A stretch of DNA of 64,000 bases from Oxynema aestuarii AP17. GTDB taxonomy: Bacteria; Cyanobacteriota; Cyanobacteriia; Cyanobacteriales; Laspinemataceae. The stretch is taken from positions 5,315,501 through 5,379,500 of the forward strand of contig NZ_CP051167.1 in assembly GCF_012295525.1 (NCBI RefSeq), in the 5' to 3' direction. Both the position numbers and the translations under genes were made by a program. The notes beneath the pieces were generated by a model. The model did no database searches, was not told the DNA's origin, and saw only the letters and a program-made list of their open reading frames with translations. Below are positions 43,609 through 52,714 of this stretch, one piece after another. Numbering within the stretch: position 1 is the stretch's first letter; every line of letters begins with the position of its first letter.

Positions 43609-46131
43609 CTAACGATTGAGGGATTCTTCCAACTTGGCAATGTCGAGTAAGGTCTTCATCACGGAGTCGGGGTTCAAGCTGATCGAGTCGATTCCGAGTT
43701 CGACCAAGAAGCGGGCGAATTCCGGATAGTCGGAGGGCGCTTGACCGCAGATCCCGATCTTGCGACCATTTTTCTTGGCTTTTTCGATCACCATTTGCAC
43801 CATATCTTTGACCGCTTTGTTGCGTTCGTCGAAGATGTGAGCCACTAACGCGGAGTCGCGATCGAGACCCAAAGTAAGCTGGGTGAGGTCGTTGGAACCG
43901 ATCGAGAAGCCATCGAAGATTTCGCTGTATTGGTCGGCGAGGATGACGTTACTCGGGATTTCGCACATCACGTAGACTTGCAGGCCATTTTCGCCGCGCT
44001 TGAGACCGTATTTCTCCATCGTCTCTAGTACTTTGCGACCTTCGTCCGGGGTGCGGCAGAACGGGATCATCGGGATGACGTTGGTCAGACCCATTTCGTC
44101 GCGAACCCGTTTGAGGGCTTTACATTCCAATCCGTAAGCTTGTTCGTACTTCGGATCGTAGTAGCGGGAGGCACCGCGCCAGCCGATCATCGGGTTTTCT
44201 TCTTTCGGCTCGAATTGCTTACCGCCGAGGAGGTTCGCATATTCGTTGCTCTTGAAGTCGGACATGCGGACGACGACGGGATTGGGATAGAACGCTGCGG
44301 CGATCGTGCCGATCCCGTGAGCGAGCTTGTCTACGAAAAATTCCGGTTTGTTTTTCGGATAGAGAGCCGTCAGTTGGGCAATTTCCTTCTTGACGCTTTC
44401 GTCTTCGAGTTCGTCGTAATGAATCAACGCCAAGGGGTGCGCTTTGATGTGGTTGGCGATGATGAACTCGAAGCGAGCCAAACCGACGCCATCGCAAGGA
44501 ATCGAGGACAGACCGAAGGCTTCTTCAGGGTTGCCGACGTTCATCAAGATTTTAGTCTTGGTGCGCGGCAGGTTGTCGATTTTGGTTTCTTGGACTTCAA
44601 AGGGAATCAAGCCGGAGTAGACTTTTCCTTCTTCCCCTTCCGAGCAAGAAACGGTGATTTCTTGTCCGGTTTCGATGTCGGCGGTGGCGGTTCCGCATCC
44701 GACGATCGCCGGAATCCCCATTTCCCGAGCGATGATCGCGGCGTGACAGGTGCGTCCGCCTTGGTTGGTGACGATCGCGCTCGATTTCTTCATGATCGGC
44801 TCCCAGTCGGGGTCCGTCTTGTTGGTAACCAGGACTTCCCCTTCTTTGAACTGGTCGATCTTGTGAACGTCGAGAATGACCCGGGCTTTCCCTTGGCCGA
44901 TCATTTCGCCGACAGCACGACCGCGTGCTAAAACGTCACTCGTTCCATTGAGTTTGAAGTTGCGGATGACGTTTCCGGCTTTTTGCGATTGGACGGTTTC
45001 CGGACGGGCTTGCACGATAAACAGTTCGCCCGTCATCCCATCTTTCGCCCACTCGATGTCCATCGGCGTGTCTTTGCCCCGGACTTGGCTGTAGTGGTCT
45101 TCGATGATGCAAGCCCATTTCGCCAAGGTCAGGATCTCTTCGTCGCTGATGCAGAATTTTTCGCGCTCCGGTTCGGGAACGGGAACGTTTTTGGTCAGCT
45201 TGGAACCGCCCAAGTCGTAGACCATTTTGATTTCTTTACTGCCGAGCCGTTTTTCGAGGATCGGACGCTTGCCTTCTTTTAAGGTCGGTTTGAAGACGAA
45301 GTATTCGTCGGGGTTGACGGCCCCTTGCACCACGTTTTCACCCAAACCGTAAGCGGCGGTGATTAAGGCGGCATTCTTAAAGCCCGTTTCCGTGTCGATG
45401 GAGAACATGACTCCGGAGGTGGCGAGGTCGGAACGCACCATTTTTTGGACGCCGACGGAGAGGGCGACGCTGAATTCGTCGAAGTCTTCGCGCTTCTCTG
45501 CATATTGGTGGCGGTAGGAGATGGCGCGGTCGGTGAACAAGGAAGCGAAGCACTTGTGGCAGGCTTCGAGTACCCCTTTGACACCGTGGACGTTGAGGTA
45601 GGTTTCTTGTTGTCCGGCGAAACTGGCGTCGGGTAAGTCTTCGGCGGTGGCGCTAGAACGGACAGCTACGTCGGTGTCGCTGCTGTATTCTTCGCAGACT
45701 TTTTGGTAGTCGGGGCCGAAGCGCTCGCAGAACTGGCTGTCGCCGCCGTAACGCTTACACAGTTGCAGGTAAGCGGCGGCAATGGCGTCTTGCAGGTCTT
45801 GGGGGAAGGGGGTGTTCATGACGAGGGCGCGAGCCTGTTTCCCCCGCTCCCGCAAGTTGTTGACGTCATCGAGGTCGAGGTCGGCAAAGAGTTTGCGTAG
45901 CTTTTCTTCTAATCCCGCTTTTTCGATGAAATAGCGATAAGCATAGGCGGTGGTGGCAAACCCCGTGGGAACGCTGACGCCTTTGGACGCCAGTTGCTGG
46001 ATCATTTCACCCAGTGAGGAGTTTTTACCGCCGACTAAGGCGAGATCGGCGATGCCGACTTCTTCAAACCACAAAACGAATGCGGTTTCTTTGGAACCTT
46101 GAGGCGTTTTTTCAGGAGCGGTGGAAACCAT
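43609..46131 (-). CDS. ppsA: Phosphoenolpyruvate synthase
   Basis: The 840-residue enzyme (pyruvate + ATP + water to PEP + AMP + phosphate) works in gluconeogenesis. The N-terminal ATP-binding domain has DLALVGGKNSSLGEMIQQL and AVRSSATAEDLPDASFAGQQ. The phosphohistidine domain carries catalytic His in GGRTCHAAIIAREMGIPA. The C-terminal TIM barrel has SIGSNDLTQLTLGLDRDS and GICGQAPSDYP. The ATG at 46131 follows agaggaa by about eight bases and gives MVSTAPEKTPQG; a TTG 17 codons upstream is less likely. A 5' region of several hundred AT-rich bases precedes it. Confidence 0.97.
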   Translation of the reverse strand: MVSTAPEKTPQGSKETAFVLWFEEVGIADLALVGGKNSSLGEMIQQLASKGVSVPTGFATTAYAYRYFIEKAGLEEKLRKLFADLDLDDVNNLRERGKQARALVMNTPFPQDLQDAIAAAYLQLCKRYGGDSQFCERFGPDYQKVCEEYSSDTDVAVRSSATAEDLPDASFAGQQETYLNVHGVKGVLEACHKCFASLFTDRAISYRHQYAEKREDFDEFSVALSVGVQKMVRSDLATSGVMFSIDTETGFKNAALITAAYGLGENVVQGAVNPDEYFVFKPTLKEGKRPILEKRLGSKEIKMVYDLGGSKLTKNVPVPEPEREKFCISDEEILTLAKWACIIEDHYSQVRGKDTPMDIEWAKDGMTGELFIVQARPETVQSQKAGNVIRNFKLNGTSDVLARGRAVGEMIGQGKARVILDVHKIDQFKEGEVLVTNKTDPDWEPIMKKSSAIVTNQGGRTCHAAIIAREMGIPAIVGCGTATADIETGQEITVSCSEGEEGKVYSGLIPFEVQETKIDNLPRTKTKILMNVGNPEEAFGLSSIPCDGVGLARFEFIIANHIKAHPLALIHYDELEDESVKKEIAQLTALYPKNKPEFFVDKLAHGIGTIAAAFYPNPVVVRMSDFKSNEYANLLGGKQFEPKEENPMIGWRGASRYYDPKYEQAYGLECKALKRVRDEMGLTNVIPMIPFCRTPDEGRKVLETMEKYGLKRGENGLQVYVMCEIPSNVILADQYSEIFDGFSIGSNDLTQLTLGLDRDSALVAHIFDERNKAVKDMVQMVIEKAKKNGRKIGICGQAPSDYPEFARFLVELGIDSISLNPDSVMKTLLDIAKLEESLNR

Positions 46132-46880
46132 AGGTTTTATTCCTCTATGCGTACTGCAATTCTGTATAAGAACTGTTGTCAAACGTGTGTTTTTTTCTTT
46201 GACACGCTACGGTCGATCATAAACACGAGTTTTTAGAAAATCAATGGTTTAAATCTTAAAAAAGTGTTTAATGTTAAAACTTTATGAAATTTCAAAATAC
46301 TAATATTGAGTTATTGTAGATCGATTTTTAGTTCATTTCAAGTCCGGTGGAATGAATTCTCATTGACTTTTCATCGATGAGGGTTGTTTATTTCTGAATA
46401 TTACGGAAGTAAATCTAGGGTGTTGGAGGTCAAGAGATCGAGATAAGTAATAACGATCCGATCGCGGCGATCGCGCGATTTAAAGCATGAAAATAGAAGG
46501 GATTTGGAGAAATTCTGGGGCGATCGCTACCGGGAGAGCGCCTCTTTTTTTCGAGTGGGATGGACAAGCTGGGCGACCCTGGGCAAGAACTCTAGGTCGA
46601 TAGGGTTCGGTTTCAGTCGAAATTGAGGAAATTTCCGATTGAAACCGAGCGATCGCGCGCCAACCGCTCGATCTCTACTGTACGGAATTCCTTACGGTTA
46701 CCAGCGCTTTTCCACGCTGATGTATAGGCAGATTAGCACGTTTTTTTCAGCCTGACTGTAATCTATATCACATCCCCCAATTTCCGCAAGTCGGGCAGCT
46801 CCAGCGACTTTGCCCTTGCGATCCGATCGCGCCATTTTTACGCTAGAGTGCGATCGCCAGATCGATCGGGAGCGAGCGTC
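46132..46880. other. Intergenic region between ppsA and the HD gene
   Basis: About 750 bases with no supported gene. The ppsA side (46190-46440) is AT-rich and suits a long leader or promoter region. The right half has HIP1-rich GC sequence and a ctcttttttt run at 46543. The ribosome site gggagcg (46868-46874) for the HD gene lies at the end. Confidence 0.4.
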
Positions 46881-47465
46881 ATGCTGTCCAAACGATTTAA
46901 CGAAGCCCTCAGTTTTGCTGCCGAATTGCACGCCACCCAGACCCGCAAAGGGTCGGGAATCCCCTACATCGCCCACTTACTCGCCGTCGCCAGCATCGCC
47001 CTCGAATACGGCGCCAACGAAGACGAAGCGATCGCCGCCTTACTGCACGACGCCATCGAAGACCAAGGCGGGGCGATCGCCCGGGAACAAATTCGCCGTC
47101 GATTTGGCGACACCGTCACCGCGATCGTCGAAGGGTGTACCGACGCCGACACCCTGCCCAAACCCCCCTGGCGCCAGCGAAAAGAAACCTACCTCGCCCA
47201 CCTTCTCAGCGCTTCCCCCTCGGTTCGCCTCGTCTGTGCGGCGGACAAACTCCACAACGCCCGTTCCATCCTCAACGATTACCGACAAGTCGGCGAAGAC
47301 CTGTGGACGCGCTTCAAAGGCGGTCGCGACGGAACCTTATGGTATTACCGATCGCTGGTCGAAACCTTCAAACAAATCGATTCGACCCCCTTAATCGAAG
47401 ACCTCGCCCGGGTCGTTGACGAACTCGAAACCACCTGTAAAAACCCCGTTCGACTCTCGTCCTAA
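46881..47465 (+). CDS. HD-domain phosphohydrolase, alarmone-hydrolase-like
   Basis: The 194-residue protein matches the compact HD hydrolases related to the N-terminal half of RelA/SpoT (MESH1/SAH type). It has QTRKGSGIPYIAHLLAVASI, the metal motif ALLHDAIEDQGG, a following RRRFGDTVTAIVEGCTDAD, and AADKLHNARSILNDYRQVG, then GTLWYYRSLVETF. Metal ligands (His, His-Asp, Asp of ADKLHN) are intact, so hydrolase activity is plausible; ppGpp as substrate is inference. The ATG at 46881 follows gggagcg; a GTG 11 codons earlier is possible. A terminator follows. Confidence 0.85.
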   Translation: MLSKRFNEALSFAAELHATQTRKGSGIPYIAHLLAVASIALEYGANEDEAIAALLHDAIEDQGGAIAREQIRRRFGDTVTAIVEGCTDADTLPKPPWRQRKETYLAHLLSASPSVRLVCAADKLHNARSILNDYRQVGEDLWTRFKGGRDGTLWYYRSLVETFKQIDSTPLIEDLARVVDELETTCKNPVRLSS

Positions 47466-47493
47466 ATCTAAATATCCCCACGGTTTCAACCCG

Positions 47494-47521
47494 ACCCGTT
47501 TCTTCTGGAAACGGGTTTTTC
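47494..47521 (+). terminator. Terminator of the HD gene
   Basis: acccgttt-cttctgg-aaacgggt, then ttttc, 28 bases after the stop. Confidence 0.88.
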
Positions 47522-47565
47522 TCTAGGTAGGCGCTGCGACGGTCGTCCTCTTCAACCCCTCGAAC

Positions 47566-49614
47566 ATGGAAATTGTCAGAGATTTATTCGCTCAAGATCC
47601 GATTTTTCCCTTCGCCTTGTTGCTCGGCATTATTTTAGTCGTTCCCCTCTGCTTCGAGCGCTTGCAACTTCCCGGTTTAGTAGGCTTACTCGTCGCGGGA
47701 GTCGTCTTCGGACCCCATGGATTACAACTGCTCGAATCTGGAAGCGAAGCGATGAAACTGCTCTCCGATATCGGAGTTGTTTACTTGATGTTTGTGGCGG
47801 GATTAGAAATGGACATCGCTCAATTTCAGCGCGTGCGCGATCGCGCGTTGGGATTTGGTTTTCTCACCTTTCTCTTTCCCCTCATTGCCGGAACGATCGT
47901 CGGTCGTTGGTTTGGCTTCGACTGGAATGCTTCGATCTTACTCGGTTCCTTACTTTCTTCCCATACTCCATTAGGATATCCCATTTTAAGTCGCATGGGC
48001 TTAATGGGGAACGAAGCGGTTATCGTCGCCTTGGGAGGGACAATTTTTACCAATATTCCCGCCTTACTCGTTTTAGCGATTTGCGTGGGCGTAAAAACGG
48101 GAAATTTCACCCCGGTCGAGTTACTGATTTTAATCGTATCTTTGAGCCTTTACTCTGCCGTCGTCCTCTGGGGAGTCAATTGGGTCGGCAAAGAATTTTT
48201 TCGGCGATCGGGAGACGAAGAAGGCAATCAATTTTTGTTTATCTTATTAGCAGTCTTTGTCGCGGCAGTCGGCGCGCAAGTTATCGGCGTCGAAAAAATT
48301 ATCGGCGCTTTTTTAGCAGGAATGGCGGTGAACGAAGTAGTCGAATCGGAAACCGTTAAAGAAAAAGTCGTCTTTGTCGGCAGTGTTTTATTTATTCCCA
48401 TGTTTATTATTAACTTGGGACTGCTGATCGACTTGCAAGAATTTGCCAAAGGGTTAGCCTCCTTTGGGCTGACGATCGCCATTGTCGGCGCCTTATTGGG
48501 GAGTAAATGGATCGCGGCGGTGGGGACCCAATGGCTGTATCGCTACACCCGGGCCGAAACGATCGCCATTTGGTCCCTTTCGATTCCGCAAGTCGCGGCG
48601 ACCTTAGCGGCGACCATTGTCGGCTATCGCCAGGGAATTTTAACCGAAGAGGTGTTAAATAGCGCGATCGTGATGATGTTGGTGACGGCGACCCTCGGAC
48701 CGTGGGTGACGGCGCGGGTGGCGGGGGCCTTGCCCTTACCGGAAGCGGATTTAGGGGCGATCGCCACGACCTTCGACGAGACAGAAGCGCAAGTCGGTCA
48801 TTTATTTACAGTGGTGGTGCCTGTTTGCAATCCCGAAACCGAGCGCTATTTGGTGGAAATGGCAGCTTTGTTGGCCCGTTCCGAAGCCGGACAAATCGTG
48901 TCGTTGTCGATCGCCCGTTCGATCGCCTACATGGAGGTTAGCGCCCTCGACGAGGCGATCGCGCGCGGCGAACGACTCGCGAACGAGGCGGTCGAGTTCG
49001 CCCGCAGCATGGGAGTGAGCGCCCGAGGTATCCTGCGGATTGACAGCGACGTCGCCTTGGGAATCGTCCATGGGAGTCGAGAGCAAAATGCTAGCGCGAT
49101 CGTCATGGGATGGTCGGAAACGACGAGTTTGCGATCGCGCCTATTCGGGAATGCGATCGATTCGGTGTTGTGGGGGGCACACTGTCCGGTGGCGGTGACC
49201 CGATTGCTCGCCTCGCCGATGCAAATGCAACGCATTCTGGTTCTGGTCGATCGCGCGATCGCTCAATCCGTGCTGTCGGTACGAGTGGCGTTTATTTTAG
49301 CGAGCGCCAATCAAGGGGAAGTCACCCTTTTATATGCCGGAGATCGGCATACCTCGCCGGAAGTCCACGAGCAGATCGGCGCGCAACTGTCCCAGTTGGT
49401 GGCGCAATGGTCGGGAAGTACTCCCTCGCAGATCGCGATTTTAGCCGATGACGACCCGGTTGGGGCGATCGTGACCGCCTCGGCGCGTTACGATCTGGCC
49501 ATTTTGCGATCCACCCGGCGCCGAACGGTCGCGGGATTGGAAATTGACGATCTGACCACTCAACTCCTGCGTCAATTACCCCTGTCTTTGGTGATGTTGG
49601 GGGAACCGGAATAG
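47566..49614 (+). CDS. CPA2 cation:proton antiporter with two universal-stress domains
   Basis: The 682-residue inner-membrane protein has an N-terminal NhaA/NapA-fold antiporter of about 12 helices (residues 1-395; LQLPGLVGLLVAGVVFGPHG, MFVAGLEMDIAQF, SLLSSHTPLGYPILSRMG, IPQVAATLAATIVGYRQGIL). Two UspA-like cytoplasmic domains follow: about 410-545 (VVVPVCNPETERYLVEMAA, IVMGWSETTSLRSRLFGNAI, HCPVAVTRL) and about 550-680 (ILVLVDRAIAQSVLSVRVAF). The first USP domain retains G-x9-G-type nucleotide-binding residues in part. It exchanges Na+ or K+ for protons; USP domains may couple activity to nucleotide or stress state. Monocistronic by context. Confidence 0.92.
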   Translation: MEIVRDLFAQDPIFPFALLLGIILVVPLCFERLQLPGLVGLLVAGVVFGPHGLQLLESGSEAMKLLSDIGVVYLMFVAGLEMDIAQFQRVRDRALGFGFLTFLFPLIAGTIVGRWFGFDWNASILLGSLLSSHTPLGYPILSRMGLMGNEAVIVALGGTIFTNIPALLVLAICVGVKTGNFTPVELLILIVSLSLYSAVVLWGVNWVGKEFFRRSGDEEGNQFLFILLAVFVAAVGAQVIGVEKIIGAFLAGMAVNEVVESETVKEKVVFVGSVLFIPMFIINLGLLIDLQEFAKGLASFGLTIAIVGALLGSKWIAAVGTQWLYRYTRAETIAIWSLSIPQVAATLAATIVGYRQGILTEEVLNSAIVMMLVTATLGPWVTARVAGALPLPEADLGAIATTFDETEAQVGHLFTVVVPVCNPETERYLVEMAALLARSEAGQIVSLSIARSIAYMEVSALDEAIARGERLANEAVEFARSMGVSARGILRIDSDVALGIVHGSREQNASAIVMGWSETTSLRSRLFGNAIDSVLWGAHCPVAVTRLLASPMQMQRILVLVDRAIAQSVLSVRVAFILASANQGEVTLLYAGDRHTSPEVHEQIGAQLSQLVAQWSGSTPSQIAILADDDPVGAIVTASARYDLAILRSTRRRTVAGLEIDDLTTQLLRQLPLSLVMLGEPE

Positions 49615-49819
49615 GAGAATTTATAATAGATTTTAGAGTTTGGAGTTTACAGTTTACACTTGGCCGTCGATCGCTCAATGAGGATCGCAAAGAGACGAAG
49701 GCGGGGAGGATCGACCCGCTTTTGAAACGAGGGGCGATCGCCCTCATCGACCCTATGGAACAATTCTCGTCGGTACGGATTCGAGAGCATCCAGAGGGGG
49801 AGGATCGCCCCCTGTCGTC
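49615..49819. other. Intergenic region
   Basis: Nothing coding is supported. A short run of attttagagtttggagtttacagttt (49628-49653) is the kind of low-complexity repeat seen near 2163. A GC hairpin agggggaggatcgccccct lies at 49794-49812. Confidence 0.4.
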
Positions 49820-50020
49820 TCAAATTTCTCTTAATTTAATCTCGTCGAGGCGATCGCCGTGCAGTTTTTGCAGCGTTTCCCGGGTTTCAATTTCAAATTC
49901 AAAACCTAAAATGATATAACTGTTAAACTGATGAATAATAAAAGGCTCGACTCTTTCAACTAGAGACGACCTCCATCGACGAGAATCAAATAATTCGACG
50001 CTCGAAGAAATCTCCCTCAC
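49820..50020 (-). CDS. Possible 66-residue small protein
   Basis: The frame starts at a GTG and ends with ETLQKLHGDRLDEIKLREI. Amino acid content (RWRSSLVERVEPFIIHQFNS, YIILGFEFEIET) and codon use look coding, unlike the opposite-strand frame. It is divergent from the DUF262 gene, with only 41 bases between starts, so its promoter would overlap that gene. I do not recognise the family. Confidence 0.4.
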   Translation of the reverse strand: MREISSSVELFDSRRWRSSLVERVEPFIIHQFNSYIILGFEFEIETRETLQKLHGDRLDEIKLREI

Positions 50021-50061
50021 CTCAATCTGACAGGTCGAAGCGGAAACACAGGAGACAGCCC

Positions 50062-51225
50062 ATGATCGAAACAGGTTTGACGATTGCGAACGCGGATACC
50101 AACAGTGAAGAAGAAGCGGTGTTGGTAGAAGAAAAATTTGATGCTGAAGAAGACGAAGACTCCCCAGAATTGGAAATTCCTTTGTCCGATCGTAAATTAG
50201 TAACCCATCCCTATGATTTCGTCATTCGTTCCCTCAAAGATCAAATCGACGACGGAACGCTGATTCTGGCGGATAAATTCCAGCGCCGTCAAGTTTGGGA
50301 CCGGACGAAATCGAGTCGGTTGATCGAGTCACTCTTGCTCAACGTTCCGATTCCCGTTTGCTATTTCGCCGAATTGGAAGACGGAACCTACAGCGTGATC
50401 GACGGTCAACAACGACTCACCGCGATTTATCGATTTCTCCACGACGAATATCCCCTCAGAGCCTTGAAAGTTCTCTCGGAACTGAATCGGCAGAAGTTTT
50501 ATCAACTCGACGCTCCTTACAAGCGGTTGTTATTGTCGCGCACGATCCGTTGTATTGTCATTCTTAAAGAGTCGCATCCGGATATTAAATATGACGTGTT
50601 CGAGCGACTGAATAGTGGTTTTGTGCCGCTCAACGCTCAAGAATTGAGAAATAGCGTCTATCGCGGCAAGTTGAACGATCTCATTCACCAACTTTCAGAA
50701 GATGAAGTCTTTCAAAAAGCGCGGCGGGTGAGTGATATTGACAAGCGGATGCACGATTGCGAAATGATTTTGCGCTTTTTTGCGTTTCATTTCCACTTGT
50801 CCGAATATAAAGGGACTCTCGCCCGCTTTCTCGATCGGTATTTGGAATCGGGAATCAATTTTGACGAGGAAACCCTCGAACAACACCGAGCCTTATTCCG
50901 ACAGACGATCGACGATGTTTATTACGTGTTTGAGGATCGAGCGTTTCGGCGATATACCCTGGAAAATGGTTGGGAAAAATCCCTCAACCGAGCGATTTAT
51001 GACGTAGTAATGCTCTTTTTCGCCCGTCTGAACTCCGAAGATATTCGGGCGATGAAAGATGAAATCGTCGAAGCGTTAAAACAGGTCTGCCAGGATCCGG
51101 AGTTTTGCGAGGCCATTACGTCTTCAACGAAAAATAAAGACCGGATTCAAATGCGTTTGGACAAGTGGCGCGAAGCCCTGTTAAATATCGGCTTGGACGT
51201 ACCGTATTTGCAAGTCGGCCAGTAG
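50062..51225 (+). CDS. DUF262 (GmrSD/ParB-like nuclease superfamily) protein
   Basis: The 387-residue protein has a very acidic N-terminal tail (EEEAVLVEEKFDAEEDEDSP) followed by a DUF262 domain: FQRRQVWDRTKSSRLIESLL, the nucleotide-binding/hydrolysis motif SVIDGQQRLTAIYRFL (about residues 112-127), and FERLNSGFVPLNAQELRNSV (about 178-197). A helical C-terminal domain completes it. DUF262 is the NTP-dependent half of GmrSD type IV restriction and other anti-phage systems. This protein lacks the HNH/DUF1524 nuclease half, so a defence function is possible but unproven. A ribosome site gagac/aggagac precedes the ATG. Confidence 0.9.
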   Translation: MIETGLTIANADTNSEEEAVLVEEKFDAEEDEDSPELEIPLSDRKLVTHPYDFVIRSLKDQIDDGTLILADKFQRRQVWDRTKSSRLIESLLLNVPIPVCYFAELEDGTYSVIDGQQRLTAIYRFLHDEYPLRALKVLSELNRQKFYQLDAPYKRLLLSRTIRCIVILKESHPDIKYDVFERLNSGFVPLNAQELRNSVYRGKLNDLIHQLSEDEVFQKARRVSDIDKRMHDCEMILRFFAFHFHLSEYKGTLARFLDRYLESGINFDEETLEQHRALFRQTIDDVYYVFEDRAFRRYTLENGWEKSLNRAIYDVVMLFFARLNSEDIRAMKDEIVEALKQVCQDPEFCEAITSSTKNKDRIQMRLDKWREALLNIGLDVPYLQVGQ

Positions 51226-51279
51226 GAAAGGGCAGTCGGAAAGGGTACAGTATTGGTTTGAGTTCGGCGGGGATCGCGG

Positions 51280-52194
51280 CTACAAACACGGGGCGATCGT
51301 GGCGAGGACGGAGCGACTCAAGCTGTCGAGTTCGTAACCGCCTTCGAGTCCGAATACGATTCGGCGAGTGAGTTGCAGGCAGTAATTTGTAAAAACGCCG
51401 AAGTCTTCCGGTTGCAGGTCGATCCCCGCGAGCGGATCGCTGGAGTTGCCGTCGTATCCGGCACTGACGATCAGGATGTCGGGTTTGAAGTTCTCGAAAA
51501 ACGGCATGATTTTTTCGTCGAATGCCTGTTTGTATTCGGCGCCCGTGCTTCCGGGTTTCATGGGAATGTTGAGGACGTTGTTGTACGATCCGGTTTCTTC
51601 AGCCCGTCCGGTTCCCGGATAGCAAGGGAATTGATGCAGGGAACAGTAGGTCATCTGCGGGTGTGTTTCGACGATCTCCTGGGTGCCATTGCCGTGATGG
51701 ACATCCCAATCGAGGATTCCGACGCGCTCGACGCCGCACTGTTCGATCGCGTAGTAGGCGGCGATCGCGGCGTTGGAGAACAAACAGAAGCCCATACCGC
51801 GATCGGGGGTGGCATGATGACCGGGGGGACGGGCTAAAACAAAGGCCGGATCTCCGGTTTGGCAAATCCAATCGATGCCATCGAGCCACGCACTGACGGC
51901 GAGTTCGGCGACTTCGTAACTGCGCGGCGAGACGGGGGTGTCGAGATCCAAGCCGCCGCCGCCGTTGTGGGCGATCGTTTCGACGGCGTGTACGTGGCGG
52001 CGGGTGTGGATGCGCGCGATCGCCTCGGAGACCGCTCGCTCGTTCGGCGGGGTGGGCTGTTGCCAGTGGAGGCGATCGGCCCAGGGCGCGCTTTTGAGGG
52101 CTTTGACGATCGCCCGCAGGCGATCGGGTCGTTCCGGGTGTCCTCGCCCGGTATCGTGTAAGAGAAATTCATCGCAGTAGATCGCGGAAAACAT
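51280..52194 (-). CDS. Histone deacetylase-family (AcuC/acetylpolyamine amidohydrolase-like) enzyme
   Basis: The 304-residue zinc-dependent deacylase has GRGHPERPDRLRAIVKAL near the N-terminus, ARPPGHHATPDRGMGFCLFS (catalytic His pair), GILDWDVHHGNGTQEIVE (Asp and His zinc ligands), VSAGYDGNSSDPLAG (second Asp ligand region) and the C-terminal GGYELDSLS. All expected ligands are present. Substrates in cyanobacteria are unknown (acetylated lysine or polyamines). The ATG at 52194 has gagg about eight bases upstream and is preferred over a GTG five codons earlier. It converges with the DUF262 gene. Confidence 0.92.
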   Translation of the reverse strand: MFSAIYCDEFLLHDTGRGHPERPDRLRAIVKALKSAPWADRLHWQQPTPPNERAVSEAIARIHTRRHVHAVETIAHNGGGGLDLDTPVSPRSYEVAELAVSAWLDGIDWICQTGDPAFVLARPPGHHATPDRGMGFCLFSNAAIAAYYAIEQCGVERVGILDWDVHHGNGTQEIVETHPQMTYCSLHQFPCYPGTGRAEETGSYNNVLNIPMKPGSTGAEYKQAFDEKIMPFFENFKPDILIVSAGYDGNSSDPLAGIDLQPEDFGVFTNYCLQLTRRIVFGLEGGYELDSLSRSVLATIAPCL

Positions 52195-52714
52195 AGGCAA
52201 CCTCAACACTGACCCATCTGCGATCGATTATTGCAGAAATTCGCTCGTGATGTTTCCTTCGAGATTGGTTCGGATCCAAGAGACTTTTGAGAAACCGCTT
52301 CGAGGCGATCGCGCGATCGCCGGATCGTCCCGGGATCGATTCTTTTGAAGCTTCAATTTTAAAAATTGAAAATAAAATTTAATTTTTTAAAAGTTCAAAA
52401 TTGTTCGGTTTTACTTCTTTTTAAAATAAGCGATCGAGCTACCATTAAACCAACCGCTTTTTTGATTTCATTTTATCAATCAATACCCCCAAAAAACTCC
52501 CTTCTATATTTAAACAAAAATAAGTCTAAAATAGACTTATTCAAATGTATCTCGGGACTCAAATAATGGGGCAGAACGGAATAAGCGGCCAAGCTACATA
52601 AAATATGCTAAAATCTTGATAGTAATTAGGCCATATTTAGAGTTCAGTCGAAGACTGTGGTTTTTTTCAGTGCCATAGCTTCTTGAGTCTTATATTTTTG
52701 GAGTTTTTCATCTT
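52195..52714. other. AT-rich intergenic region before gyrA
   Basis: The 520 bases include a markedly AT-rich stretch (52350-52640). A perfect hairpin aataagtcta-aaa-tagacttatt lies at 52519-52541 and a shorter palindrome caatttt-a-aaaattg at about 52355-52369. A tgctaaaat box (52607-52615) may be the -10 of gyrA. The open frame 52366-52566 follows from low complexity and is not supported. Confidence 0.5.

Noticed and set aside
52366..52566. 66-codon frame in the AT-rich region before gyrA
   Set aside because: Follows from low-complexity AT sequence and runs through the hairpin.
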